Of a DNA stretch of 64,000 bases, positions 13,185 through 25,058 are shown one piece after another. The stretch's first letter is position 1, and each line of letters begins with the position of its first letter. This DNA comes from Acephala macrosclerotiorum. Taxonomy: Eukaryota > Ascomycota > Leotiomycetes > Helotiales > Mollisiaceae. The stretch lies in NCBI GenBank assembly GCA_014904845.1, contig MU119204.1:496001-560000 (forward strand), given 5' to 3'. The translations under genes and the position numbers were made by a program. A model generated the notes under the pieces. It made no database searches. It saw only the letters and a list, made by a program, of their open reading frames with translations, and was not told where the DNA came from.

Positions 13185-13851
13185 ATAGCATGGTTCGGGC
13201 GTTGCATAGGTTGGATGGCCATTCAGATTCTGGATACGATGACGACTTTTACATAGGGGGTTCAATGAGGCTTGCAGCGATTCATTCTCTGGAGTTTTAC
13301 CACTGCCAAAACAATGGTGGATTTCTTTTGTATCATGGCATTGGTGGCGCGAGCTACACTTGGGCATTCAAATCGGAGCATAGCATTGGTTCGAGATGAG
13401 GGCTTTAGAATGAACCAATCCGAATTCGACTTCTTACGACGGTTTAAATGTTACTTCGTGCAATTTTACGTGAATGATCCTGCATCATCTTGACGTCTGT
13501 GATTGCATGCAACATGATTGGTGTAGTGTCAAAAACATTCAACAAGTAGTCGAAAGACGGATATCACGCTTTCAAGTTTGTTCTCCAGGAATGTAAGTGT
13601 ATGATCTTTCTTGGTGGCCCACATCACAACTTTCATATCAGAAGATAACCATACGGGTTGATCATTCATTAAGATCACTTTTCTATAGTGCTCATTATGA
13701 CATCTCGACACATGACACGTAATTCCAATATCATCCAGACATCGGTATCGACTTCAGGATATCAACCAACAGATTCAATCCCGCCTCGCTAATCAAACAG
13801 CAAAATAGAAGAAAAAAAAACGCCCCTTTACCCAGCTCTTCAATAACGATA
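13185..13851. other. Convergent intergenic region
   Basis: This is the space between two converging genes and should contain both 3' UTRs. I see no gene in it. Confidence 0.45.
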
Positions 13852-15464
13852 CTACCGTCCCCTTCCACTCGCTTCACTAGCTTCCGCTGCCGCAATCGCG
13901 GCATCAATCCTCCTCTCTTCGTCTTCTAACCTCGCTACTTCTTCCGCACTCATCCCCTCCGTCTCTTCACTCAAAAACGGACTCGCGCTTCCTCCTCCAA
14001 CAATAGCTCGTTGTCCGGGGTCTGAAGAGGTGAATACTTGAGGAACGTGCCTAGCGTCGCCGTATATGGGTACGTCGTGGTATGCTTCGAAGGGTTCGGG
14101 GGGTGTGTGTGTTTTTCCGGAGCCGGAGTTCGTGTTTGTGTGGACTGTTGTTAGGGAGTGGGGGGATATAGGTCCTGTTGTTGAGTGGGAGGTTGTGGAG
14201 AGGCCGCGGGAAACGGTTGATAGTGTTGTGGCTGTTGGTTTCCTTCTCGGTACACTGCTCGCTCCTGCTGCAACACCAGCCCCTACAGGACCATTATAAG
14301 GCGCGCTAGGAACAGGTTCGTACGGACTTATCGCAGAATGCTGTTGTATAGGTAAAGAAGTCGAAGGAGACGTTTCGAGTGGGGTATCGAGCGCAGGGTC
14401 GTGTTGGAGGGAGTCTATGGTTGAGGTGTGGTTTATGCCTCGGTCTTTTTCCATCATCATAAGGTTTCGAGAGAAGGAGTCGGTGTGCATGTCTCGGGTG
14501 AGCATTACTTGTTCTGGTTGGGAGCGGGTGCGTTTGGAGTGCTTTTTTCGGAGGCAGAAGAGTGCTGCTAGGAGGAGGAGAGCGACAAATGCTAGGGCGC
14601 CGAGGGCGATGCCGATTTTGGCGCCGGTGGAGAGGCTGGTGGATTTGTGGGAGGAGGCGGCGACGGGGGTTTCTGATGCTGTTTGTGAGGGTATTTGGGT
14701 TACGGTTGTGAGGGAAGTGCTAGCTGGCACGCCGTCAGAGGCAGAGGAGGCGGCGAGTGTAGGTTGACCGTTGTCGGATGTTATGGTGGTAGCTCCGAGG
14801 AGTTGCAAGCTTGGTGATATCGATGTGGATGTTAAAGTCATCGTTGCTGGGAATGATACAGAAGATGCTGCTGGTCCTGAATTCGTACTTCCATCCGCCT
14901 CCATTGTGCCCAAGCTGAACACGCTGCTGTAAAAATTGCAAACATCATTTGTACCGTTGCCCGGCCCAATGCATAGGAACAAGTTGTCGATGGTCGCCAG
15001 GGTCACTGCCGTATTGTTCCCATTTGTGCCTTCCAAGCCGACAAGTATGCTATTTTGTGGTCCTGATTGAAAGCGCGTTTTACTACTGCATCCTGATTTA
15101 TTCGAGTCTCCCGTATATATGCAAATATCTGATTCACGTCAACATCAACATCATCACATTAAGGAGCGTTTGGTACGAATCATGTCTTCGTTTGCTCACC
15201 TTGCTTTACATCCAGCACCTTGACCGAGTTTGTTTCTGAGCCCAATTGTGTATCCCCCTCCAGCTGACACAGAATCAGATTGAGGCCGCTTCCCGCTCCA
15301 GTTGTTGTAAAATTGACCTCCCCATTCACACCCAACACCAAGGATGGAGTTGGAGAGAAGGTCACAGTGTACATTGTTCCTTGAGTTTGTCGCTCTACGA
15401 CGGCAGCACCTTGGCCCCCACCTACCAGTATCGCCAGCATGAGGCTACAACACAATAAAATCAT
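13852..15464 (-). CDS. Single-pass membrane protein with Ser/Thr-rich ectodomain
   Basis: Exons are join(13852..15128,15200..15464), 513 residues, with a 71-bp intron (GTGAGC...AATCAG). The frame is open further upstream but the first in-frame ATG is at 15464. A short hydrophobic leader (MILLCCSLMLAILVGG) ends near QGA and looks like a signal peptide. About 150 residues of ectodomain carry several Cys and are followed by a Ser/Thr-rich stretch suited to O-glycosylation. One transmembrane helix (IGIALGALAFVALLLLAALF) is followed by a basic KKHSKR stop-transfer. The cytoplasmic tail is disordered, with Glu/Ala-rich end. The architecture resembles fungal wall sensors of the Wsc/Mid2 kind, but no WSC domain is recognisable, so the function is unassigned. 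Confidence 0.75.
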
Positions 15465-16482
15465 ATCATGAACCACAACAACATCAACATCAGCAACACC
15501 AATAAACCCAAAAAGAAGAATGCAACAAGCGCGAATAGTAAGATCGCAAAAGCATCAAGACATCAAGAAGCGTCAGCTCGAGGTGGGGAACGCAATCATT
15601 AATACACGAAGGATGCGCAGAATGCTCACCCAACACCTTACCTCTTTCACTCATCCAGCAAATAAAGGAAAGGCGCACGGTAAGTTGCGAGGCGCAGCGA
15701 ACAACAACAACCATACCAATCAACACCCTTTTTCTCAGTGTGACTTACAGGGTCCATGATGACCCCCGTTCACAGCCCTGCGGTACAGTTCGCTGTTTGG
15801 TTTGGCGCGGTGAGATTTCGATTTGCGCACTCGCATCTGCACCGCAATGAAATCCTGCATCCTTTTGATGGCAGGTCTGGCGTTGCAGCGTAGTACGGAT
15901 CAAGGTTGGTGTATCAGCAGCCCTGATCCCTGAGATATCCCTTGCTGGTGCGGCGCCAGTCTCGTTGGTGAGGATATGATTGGAAGTGTTCGTTGAAGGA
16001 TTATACAGGGCGCGCTCGCATCTAGGAGTCCAATTGCTGGTCGAGGACTCGAGGCTTGGAGCTGAGGGAGACTGAGATGTTCGAAGGCCGCTAGACTTCT
16101 CTTGGTCAAGGCACATTAGTTTTGTACTCGCATAAATTATTTTTGGAGATGGACCCGAACGAGGCTGAATGAAGCATAAATTGAGTATTGGACGATCATC
16201 CAGCACATTGATCACAAGGAGGCTGGATCAAATGGAAACTCGACCCATTCCTCTCCAGGTTTCCATGTCGACTGGTCTGACAGACAACAACGCAACTCGC
16301 GATGGGACGTGCGGTGGCCAGAGAAGGAATAATTTCACGTGATTGTCAGAAGAAAGGTCTTACACGTGGTCGTGAAAATGGGTGATCATTGCAGTTCTCG
16401 TTTCACATTATGCAGCCCTGCCCTTCCGTAAACGCCACCAATGGGATCCCATACAGATACACAGAACAGCCAGACGAACAAA
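15465..16482. other. Upstream region of the membrane-protein gene
   Basis: A 156-codon minus-strand frame (15745..16215) is present but low in family signal and rich in Ser/Thr/Pro; I read it as leader or chance. There is no other candidate gene. Confidence 0.35.
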
Positions 16483-19400
16483 TTATTCCCCGACAGTAAT
16501 CTCAGCGGTTGGATCTTTTCTGATGTCCAATTCCATAAGCCCCTCCTGTTTCTCGATAACCAGGCCCTTTTCGTTGGCCAGATGCAGAAGACAGATGAAA
16601 CAGTAACTGGTCGAGATGTCCTCCATCGCTTGCCTGGGATAGACACTCTGCAAATTCTGCATCACAGATGTGAACTTCAAGCTTCCATCCGCACCCTTCT
16701 TGGGCTCTGGTTGAGGAGTTGGCAATCGTCCCGGAGTCTGGGTTACACCCTGTTTATGGTTAGCGTTGTTATTTGGCAAGGAGGATAATAACTTACAGGC
16801 TCAAGGGCATCAAAGCCAATACCTTTCCACAACTCTTCCTTGAGTTTCCGAACATCTACTTTCTTCGCGACTCGAGCATATTGTACATATTCAGGTCTCA
16901 ACCTCCGGCTTTGGGTGACAAGTTGGGTGCCAAAGGCTCCTTCCTCGCCCTCAATGGTCTGAGCAACACCTCCGTTCAATATGTTGTTGATGCCAGCCAT
17001 GCCACCTTCACCTCGCTCCTCGGCACCAGGTGAGAAGTGGTCTCGGGCATCAGCAAACTCCATGTCGTCGTCGTCGTCAATTCCACCAAGCATAGGCAGG
17101 CCGTCGTCCTGGAAGAAGTTGGCATCGTAATCTCCCTGAGGCGGTGCATCCTCATCTCCTCCAACAGGAGCTTCTTTGTTTGCCCAGTATGCTTCGTCCA
17201 TCTCGCCTTCTGGCATTTCTTCTTCTTTTCGCTGACCGAAACTGCTGGTCTTTGTTCCGAAAACAGTTCTTCGACTACCCATACGTGCCTTAGGTTTCAA
17301 GAAAAGGCGTAGTAGTTGCTTGGAGTTGAAGTGCTTGTCATCTGGTAGTAGGTTCCTTGTCTTGGACTTCCAGTCCTTCTTGGGTAGGGAAATGACGGTG
17401 TTCGAAGATGCTGGCGTGTAGATGGCTTCCGCTAGAGTCGTACTCAGAGGTGACGCGAAGTCTATCTCGAACAGTTCCTTTTCCTTGCGAGTCTTGGTCG
17501 CTGATGCTGGCTTGTTGACGTCCTTGATCTTCTTTATCCGCCAGTGCTCAGGTCCAGCCCAATTCTTCTGCAGTGCTTCGTCGAAATAGCTCAGGATATC
17601 GTCATGTCCGCCCTGGGTCTTGCCACTGTGGTCCATCGAGACGACGTACTCGCCGGTTTCTGGATCGAAGGTACCAGCACCGCCGTCACCATCTTCGCCG
17701 TCACCACCCATGTCGTCGTTATCAAAGCCTGCGTCGTGAACACGCATGCGAGTCTCGATTGCAGCATCACGGGCCCATGCTTCTCCTCCTTCACCGAATC
17801 CGGCATCTGCTGGGATATCAAAATTGGCAAGCATTCCATCGTCATCATCGTCAAATCCAGCAGCATTGTCATCGTCAAGATAGAATCCAGATTTGTCAGC
17901 CAGACCGTTAGCATCTTCCGACTGCTCCTTGTCTTTGTCCTGCCGCCAGTCTTCCGGCGCCTTCAAGAAGGGGATATCCATTGCGGAAGAAGGATCTCCA
18001 AGGTCAAAATTCTTCAACGAGGGGCAAATGTCCTGCTCATCCAGTCGATCCAGATTTGGGAAGAATTTACTGCCAAGAGCTCCAATATCGATCTCAACAT
18101 CATCTTCCTCTTCAGCGTCTTTCATGGTCGTCTCCACCATTGAGCCTTGTTCAACTTCTTCTTCCTCCTCCTCCTCCTCCACGAGAGCATCATCTTTCCG
18201 TTGTCGGCCTTGACCTTCAGCAGACGCGTCGCCTGCATCATCACTGCTATCGAAAACAATTCGACCTTCCGAGTCAATAGCTAGATGATTCAAAAGCAAT
18301 CCCTTCGCACCTCCTTCATCGAAATCTGCGGAGGCCTTCTTGAACAGAGGATCTACAGAGAATTCGAGTTCGAATTTCTTCAATTGCAAGGATGCGAATG
18401 AATTGGCCAACGTAGCTTCAGATGATCGTTGTGTCTGCTTTTGGTCAGTGCATGGTCTAGGCTGTATTTTCAGGGACAGCGTGAAAATAAAACAATGCAA
18501 TCAATAAATTAAAGGAATTCAAGAAGTGTTAGGTTCGGTAAAGAGGCAACACGGCCACTAGAAGTTCAGGAGTCGAGAGCTCCATAGAGACCCCAAGAAA
18601 TAAGCGAGAAATTCTAATAGCGCGTCTCTGACGGTATGAAGTCGCACCAATTGGGAGATTTACCTCACACCTTTGATGGTCTAACGGTCATGACTTCCGC
18701 TTGTCAAAACTTAGCGCGGGTGGGTAGATTGGGCTCGGCTCCCACAGTGTGGACATAGAATCGAAGAAAACAAAAATGAATACCAAGACACTGCATTAAT
18801 TCCACCAAAACCGAATATATCTGGCGACCTTCTTCTCTTCGACAGCAGCTGCCAAAAAAAAGCCAAATAAAAAATAAAAAATAAAAAACATACAACAGCA
18901 GGTATTCGCTGGTGGTCACCCACCCAACTACTAATCTGCCGATCTGAGGCTTATGTATGGCAGAGCGGACGGGATGCCCAGTCTTCCTCAGTCTATGGTC
19001 GTATGTGACAGCTTGCAGTTATATTTAAAACTATATGGGGCTCGCGAAGGTGCGAGGAAGATACGGTACTTTGCGCTTTCCTCGCTAAAAAACACAGCGC
19101 AACTCATCACAGTGCTGCACCCTAAAATCGCAACTTGCGATTCTCGATGCACGCATATTTTATGTGAAGCCAATCGATGCTCCAAGTGATACCGAAAATT
19201 GAAATGGTGGGGAAATATCGAAAACTCACCCGCTTCTTTGGTTTCTTTCTCACAACGCCATCCTCATCTTCAATTTCTTCCTCACTCTCTTCTCCTTCCT
19301 CATTCTCGCCCTTCTTTTTCTTGTTGTTTCCGCTGTCTGCCAATCCGCTTAGAAGCTTGCCGGTCTCGGTTGCAACGCTGTCGACTCTGCTGGTATAGAT

Positions 19401-19969
19401 CTTGACACAACCATCAAGGGTACAGCTGGCTTTCTGGAAATTGACTCCGTCTCCTTCCTTCAGCAGTGACATATCGTGGAAGTAGTCGATCAGGGCGAAA
19501 TTCCAAGAGTTAGCTGCATTAATCTTGTTGTCTGTGGCCATCTTCATCCATTCCTCGAAATTGGCCAGTATGGGTACGCGCTTCATGGGAGTGACAGCAC
19601 TTCCTCCCACCATGAGTTCGTTTCCATCCAGATCATTCTCTTTGCCCAGTGTTCGTCGTGGGGTCTTTGTTCCAGAAGAGGGCGAAGATCCTTCTGCGAA
19701 GGTAGCTTGTTTTCGCATAGGAGAAGCTGCGGCTTTGATCTGGTTCATTTGTATATCGTGAAGGGCATGCCGCGATTGCAGCCGTTTCGCCTTCTCTTGT
19801 GCATCATCATTGAGAGGGATTCTGCGCGCATATTAGTAGAGTGCACGCTGAATACAGTGTTTGCTTGGCAGTCGCACTTGACTGGGGATTTGAAAGGAGA
19901 AGCAGCCAGGGAGCCAGAGGCCGATCGGCCATTGCTGGCGCCTCGTGGATTTTGTGCTACTCGAGGCAT
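16483..19969 (-). CDS. brn1: Condensin complex kleisin subunit 2 (Brn1/Cnd2/CAP-H)
   Basis: Exons are join(16483..16749,16797..18434,19230..19821,19878..19969), 862 residues. Introns are 56 bp (GTGCGA donor), 795 bp and 47 bp. Family landmarks are in order: the SPVKIPLNDDAQEKAKRLQ junction, the NFEEWMKMATDNKINAANSW block that belongs to the SMC-binding N-terminal module, LQLKKFELEFSVDPLFKKAS, KNWAGPEHWRIKK, and the C-terminal winged helix ending in LLHLANEKGLVIEK. Brn1 closes the Smc2-Smc4 ring in condensin and is essential for mitotic chromosome compaction. Internal regions are strongly acidic, as usual. The second intron is more than ten times the usual size in this window and carries other genetic elements. 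Confidence 0.95.
18670..18752 (+). pseudogene. Degenerate tRNA-Asp(GTC)-like sequence in brn1 intron
   Basis: The left half (from about 18677) looks like a tRNA: D-arm with GGTCTAACGGTCATGAC and anticodon arm TCCGC-TTGTCAA with anticodon GTC. Extra bases sit at the usual intron position before a GCGGG 3' stem. The T-arm is weak (TGGG/CCCA with loop CTCGGCT), and the acceptor arms (CCTTTGA and AGTGTGG) do not pair. I read it as a decayed tRNA or a tRNA-derived short element, not a working tRNA. It lies antisense to brn1. Confidence 0.45.
18862..18887 (-). terminator. Tandem oligo-T Pol III terminators after 5S rRNA
   Basis: Immediately 3' of the 5S gene, on its strand, come several T-runs of five to six separated by single A residues. 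T-runs are the standard RNA polymerase III stop signal. Confidence 0.75.
18888..19006 (-). rRNA. 5S ribosomal RNA
   Basis: The 119-bp sequence begins ACATACGACCATA and ends CTGTTGTATGT, so helix I pairs across both ends. It carries the internal control region with TAGTAGTTGGG and GGTGACCACCAGCGAAT, as in dispersed 5S genes of filamentous ascomycetes. No obvious disrupting change is visible and oligo-T terminators follow, so it looks functional. It is nested within the 795-bp second intron of brn1 and transcribed in the same direction as brn1. Confidence 0.92.
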
Positions 19970-20387
19970 CGTGAAGCAATACGTCGAAGTCGCCGTCGTT
20001 GAAGAGATTGTAGTGTCGAAAGCCGTATTGACATTGACGCGATTTTGAAGTTTGTTTACGCCTAACCGCGCTCTGGGCTCGGCTAGGCAACGCTCACAGG
20101 TCCGCTCGCGGAGGAGTTTGAGCTCCGGCCGATTATCTTAGCGTCTTTCAGCATTATCTTGGCACCACCAAAAGGCATCCCATTTGAAGTTAAGCAGTTA
20201 AGCAGCGGCGTCATCGCACGGTTGTCGTATGAACTAGATTTGCCCGCAGGCCTTGGCTGGCAGTTCCAAGTCTGCGAGACCTCAATCGATTCACTATGTT
20301 CCTAGACATTTGTCACCACCGTTAATTGAATCGCCTATCTCAAATTCCGAGTACCATAGCTATCTGGCGGATCATGCTTTTTTGGAC
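19970..20387. other. Divergent promoter region between brn1 and the exchanger gene
   Basis: The frame of the exchanger is open back to 20253 but has no ATG before 20388, so part of this may be leader or an unseen first exon. No separate gene is visible. Confidence 0.4.
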
Positions 20388-23300
20388 ATGCGACCATTAT
20401 CCTCAAATGCGGTGCCGAGGTGCATCTCACAAAGGAAATTCCGATTCCAGGCATTTTATCTCACCGTCCTCTGCATATGCCTGTTCACTGTTCTAAGTCT
20501 CCTCGCTGATCAGACTGCAAAATTTCGACACGGAGTGCGATATGGAGTTGCACAGCGACGGGCGTTGGAAGATCTCGATATCACACGACTGGCGAAGAGG
20601 GATGAAGAGGTTTGTGAGACCTAGTGTTCTGCCTTGAAGTGCAAATCTTCGTTCTCTCGTGGGACATCATTCTGACAATATTGTCTGTAGTGCCGACTTG
20701 TTCACCATGCCGATGACAAATGCGCCTTCATAAAAGCCAACTGCCCTGATGAAGAAGCAGGCCTCTTCTCCTACCTCTCGTTCTACTATTGTAGCCTACC
20801 GAAAGCAAAGCCAATCGCATTCACAATACTGTCACTATGGCTGGGGCTACTCTTTACGACCATTGGCATCGCTGCCTCCGACTTCTTCTGCATCAATCTA
20901 AGCACTATCGCCTCGATACTTGGGATGAGTGAAAGCATGGCTGGCGTCACTTTCCTGGCGTTCGGCAACGGCAGCCCAGATGTCTTCTCCACATTCGCAG
21001 CCATGAGCTCACATAGTGGAAGTTTGGCTGTTGGAGAGCTGATTGGTGCTGCCGGATTTATCACCGCTGTCGTTGCTGGATCAATGGCACTGGTACGAGA
21101 GTTCAAAGTTGGCAAGAAGACGTTCGTCAGAGATGTCGGATTCTTCATTGTTGCAGCAAGCTTCAGCATGGTATTCCTGGCAGATGGGGCTCTTCATCTG
21201 TGGGAATGCGCTGTCATGGTCGGATTCTACATTTTCTATGTGGTTATCGTTGTGGTATGGCATTGGTATCTGGGACAACGACGCAAGCGCCGAGAGAGAG
21301 ATGCTGCTGCTCGTGGCCAGTATCTTGCAACAGCAAACGAAGAACTAGAAGTCTTGGAGGAAGACGGTGACGATGAGGATGCGCCGGCAGGAGAAAGAAG
21401 GTACAGAGACGTCGAAGATTTCGAGGCCTTGGAACGTGGCGGAAGCCCGCTTCTTGGACCCCGAGCAGATGATGAGAGTGACGATGGGGATGAAGGCAGG
21501 CATCTGGCTGTCGAGATGGCTAGCAGCATGCGAGTTACACGGCCGCCTGGCACTCGCAGAAATACCATCACTCCAATCCGTCCGAGTCTAGTTGGTGCTC
21601 TAGAGTTCAGATCCGTCCTCTCATCACTACAAAAGTACCGCGGTTCTCAACGACCAATTCATCTTCGACGCTACTCGGATGATCCTACCGCCTCTGTCAA
21701 CCAGCACGATGGACAACCATCCCGCCCAGAAGCATACTCAGACAATGCCCCCAGTGTCGTAACTCCTGCCGAGGAGTCAGATGCTTCATCTAAAGCCGGG
21801 CCCTCGACGAGGACAAGAGCTGTATCTATGAATGATGCATATGACTTGGTACCCACCGACCCGGCTGCGTTCAGTGTGGCCACAATACCAAATATTGGTA
21901 TTGTTGCGGCGACACCCACGTTCCCCCGAAATCTTGAAGTCCCAGGACCAGTTCCGCCTTCCCCAACATTTTCCTTGTCTCCTCCTCCGTCGCTTGGAGA
22001 TTTGCGAGACGTTAGTCCCGCACCGTCCAAAGACAGGCCCAAACGCGATACCCTTGCACCACCAGAAGAGAGGTTCCCTGGCGTAAGACATCCCTGCGTG
22101 GATTTCTTCAAAGATCATACTGACGGGTCTGCCGACTCTCTACAGGACTCGCCAATGTCCCGATCGAGGGCAGCTCAACGTCCACGACTTCAAATTCCGG
22201 GCACTGCCTCACGGGACAGCTCACATTCACGTACCTTATCGCCTGTGATCCAGTTTCCTGCGTTCACAGATTCTCCCTTACCGATGTCTGCTGTCAGTTC
22301 CAAAGCTCCCAGTTTTGTGTTTCCTGAAGCGGCCGTGACCCCCGAGTCGCTTTATAACACCAGTCACGATCTCGAGTACGAACAGAAACCCGTAAAATGG
22401 TGGCCTTACCGCTGGCTGCCTAGCCCACATACACTTGCTTCCACTCTATTTCCCACGTTATATAACTGGCGAGAGAAGTCCGTATGGGATAAGTTTGTAA
22501 GCGTAGTCTCAGCTCCAAGTATCTTCCTCCTGGCCGTCACACTACCGGTGGTAGAGTCCGAGTCTAAAGAGGAAGAGCCAGAAGTTGTAATAGACGAGAG
22601 ACGCTCATCCCGTACCAGGACGAGAAACGGTACCGTGCCAATCTTAATTCCAGATAGCCCCTCGCTGGAGAATGAGCTTGAATGGATCCGATACAGAAGG
22701 GCTACAGATGCCCAGCCCCACCCAAAGCCGCCACAGCTAAGAGGCTTCAGCGGACACAACAGCGCAGCAGTAGCTGTATCTGTGGAGAATTCAAACCATC
22801 ATCCTCATTCACTGCCCCTACTCCCGAAACGCAACTCCACTGGCCGTACCGAAGAGAGTATCGAGACCATAGCGACGGACTCAAGTATAGATTGGAACCG
22901 CTGGCTCGTCGCCGTGCAAATGTTCACAGCACCACTATTTGTTGTTATTATCGTCTGGGCCAATAGTGCCGAAGGAAACAGTCGGCTCCTCATTCAACTA
23001 GTACTCTACTCTTTGCTTGGCTCCCTCGTAGGGTTTGGAGTACTGGTCCTAACAACTTCACCTACCAAAACCCCGAAATACAGATTCCTGCTGTGTTTCA
23101 TGGGTTTTGTGGTCTCTATCGCGTGGATCTCAACCATCGCCAACGAGGTCGTTGGTGTTCTCAAAGCATTCGGTGTTATCCTAGGAATCTCCGACGCGAT
23201 CCTAGGGCTGACAATTTTCGCTGTGGGTAACTCGTTGGGAGATCTGGTCGCAGACATCACCGTTGCGCGACTCGGATATCCTGTCATGGCTCTGTCGGCT

Positions 23301-23624
23301 TGCTTTGGAGGACCTATGCTCAATATCTTGCTCGGCATTGGCCTCAGCGGACTGTACATGACCGTGAAGCAAGCCAACACCAAGCACGCGAAGCATCCAG
23401 AAAAGAAACTCAAATATCACCCCTACGAGGTCGAGGTGAGCGCGACGTTGATGGTTAGCGGGATTACCTTGCTCGTCACTTTGGTCGGGCTTTTGATTGT
23501 AGTTCCAATGAACAAGTGGATGATGAGTAGGAGAATCGGATGGGGGTTGATTATACTTTGGAGCGTCAGCACTGTCGTCAATCTAGGTGTAGAAATCAGC
23601 GGTGTTTGGGGTGACACCGCTTGA
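20388..23624 (+). CDS. Sodium/calcium exchanger family membrane protein (NCX/CaCA)
   Basis: Exons are join(20388..20609,20691..23624), 1051 residues, with an 81-bp phase-0 intron (GTTTGT donor). The ATG at 20388 (MRPLSS) is the first in frame; an upstream exon cannot be excluded. Both alpha-repeats that form the ion path are visible: SESMAGVTFLAFGNGSPDV in the N-half and SDAILGLTIFAVGNSLGDL near the C-terminus. Each lies in a cluster of transmembrane helices. The roughly 450-residue central loop is cytosolic in style, acidic and Ser/Pro-rich. The family moves Ca2+ or other cations in exchange for Na+/H+/K+, usually at internal membranes in fungi (yeast Ecm27 is a relative). Ion specificity cannot be read here. 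Confidence 0.9.
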
Positions 23625-25058
23625 GGTGGGAATGATCTTTAATTTTCATGGAAAAGCTAGGCAAAGCAACAAAATTCGATACCCTAAAGGGTGTCTAGAT
23701 ATGTATCATGATATTTTCGAAGTACATATGGCGTTAGGTGCAATACGAATAAGGCTTAGATGTTCATCACGATATTTGTGAAAGTTTGGATCGGCTCAAT
23801 AGCCCAGCACGTAACCTGCTATAGTATTTTTCGCCTGATTATCTACCGGTATCACAAAGTGAAAATTTGAATGTTGACGCTGGATCTGAACATTCGATCA
23901 CTGATACTTCGTGCGGTACAGGTGGAACAGTGTGTCAGTAAGGTATCGGAGGAATCTGAGACCCCCACTCTCATCTCATCCAGAATTTACTCAAAAGTCC
24001 ACGACGTGTCAGATGCGGGATAAATGGTCAGGACATTCAGTTGCAAAGTCCTCTCCTTTCCTCGTACATTGCATACAGTTGCTACTTACAACGTATGTCG
24101 AGTTGTAGCTTTCCTCCCACGCCAACAGTGTGATAGAGCTAATGCAGGGGATCTGCGGAGTGAGTTATTCCCCCAAACCCCCACAAATGGATGCCGTTTC
24201 CCGTCATTCTCCTTTACTATGCATACCTACCCAAGGTCAGCAAGATCAGCAGGTGCCTTGAAGCCCCAGATGAGAAGATATTGCCAGGTATTTGAAGGTC
24301 CATATGTCCACACGTGATCGCTAAGATACTTTGGTCCCTTGCCCGCGGATCGATTCATCAATGCAATTGCTTCTTTGAAGCCGCACTCCCGACCCATCCT
24401 TACCAAGTTGCCGGAAGTTGTGAAGAAGCTTTGGCGTTGAACTTCATCACCTAAAAGTAGCTTCCTGGATTGAAACATCACCAGCACAGATATGGTTCGA
24501 TTCTTTGTGGAGGAGAATACAACGTCAAATAATCTAGTTGTCATCTTCTCTATTCGTCATACAGTGCAGGCTCACTACCTACCATACTGGCCAACCCAAC
24601 CCATCGCTACTTCCCATTGTCCATTCAGATGCCGGTGCATGCATGTATCAATAGTTCTTGCCATCTGACCCTGCCACTGCAGATGCAAACCGAAACTCGA
24701 AACACTCTCCGCCAGAATAGATTAACCACACCCTACCATCATCTAGCATCGACTCATCCGTGTTGACTGCATGCGCGCCGCCAGACGCACCAAGAACGCG
24801 TCGGGACGAAGCAAGACCAAAGCTACAGTTGTTCGTTAATTTCAACGGCTGCCTCGTCTCTAGAGTGCAGCCAGGCCTTGGGACATTAGAGACCCGGAAG
24901 AACCCCTGTTTCTGGGGAGAAAGCAGCCACGCTCTGCGCCCCTTGAGACGGACGTTCCTTTCGACTGGGCGCACCTTCAAAATCCCAAACTCAGAAAAAT
25001 CCCGAGCTTCGATATCACCTAGGATCTTGGAAAAAGCACAAAGCACCGACATCGAAGA
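23625..25058. other. Intergenic, promoter side of kar9
   Basis: Two unsupported frames occur: 24227..24544 minus (105 codons, ATG start) and 24648..25052 minus. The latter ends just before the kar9 start and probably lies in its leader. No family signature is visible in either. Confidence 0.35.

Noticed and set aside
15747..15756. ATG followed by a perfect GTAAGT donor, as possible first exon of the membrane-protein gene
   Set aside because: No downstream acceptor keeps the frame in phase; the ATG at 15464 with a signal peptide is simpler.
15745..16215. 156-codon minus-strand frame upstream of the membrane-protein gene
   Set aside because: Composition is Ser/Thr/Pro-rich without any motif, and it lies where a leader is expected. 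No splice chain links it to the downstream gene.
24227..24544. 105-codon minus-strand frame before kar9
   Set aside because: It starts with ATG but shows no family signature or splice signals, so I left it out as a gene.
24648..25052. Minus-strand frame opposite the kar9 leader
   Set aside because: It overlaps an equally long plus-strand frame and ends just before the kar9 ATG; there is no signature.
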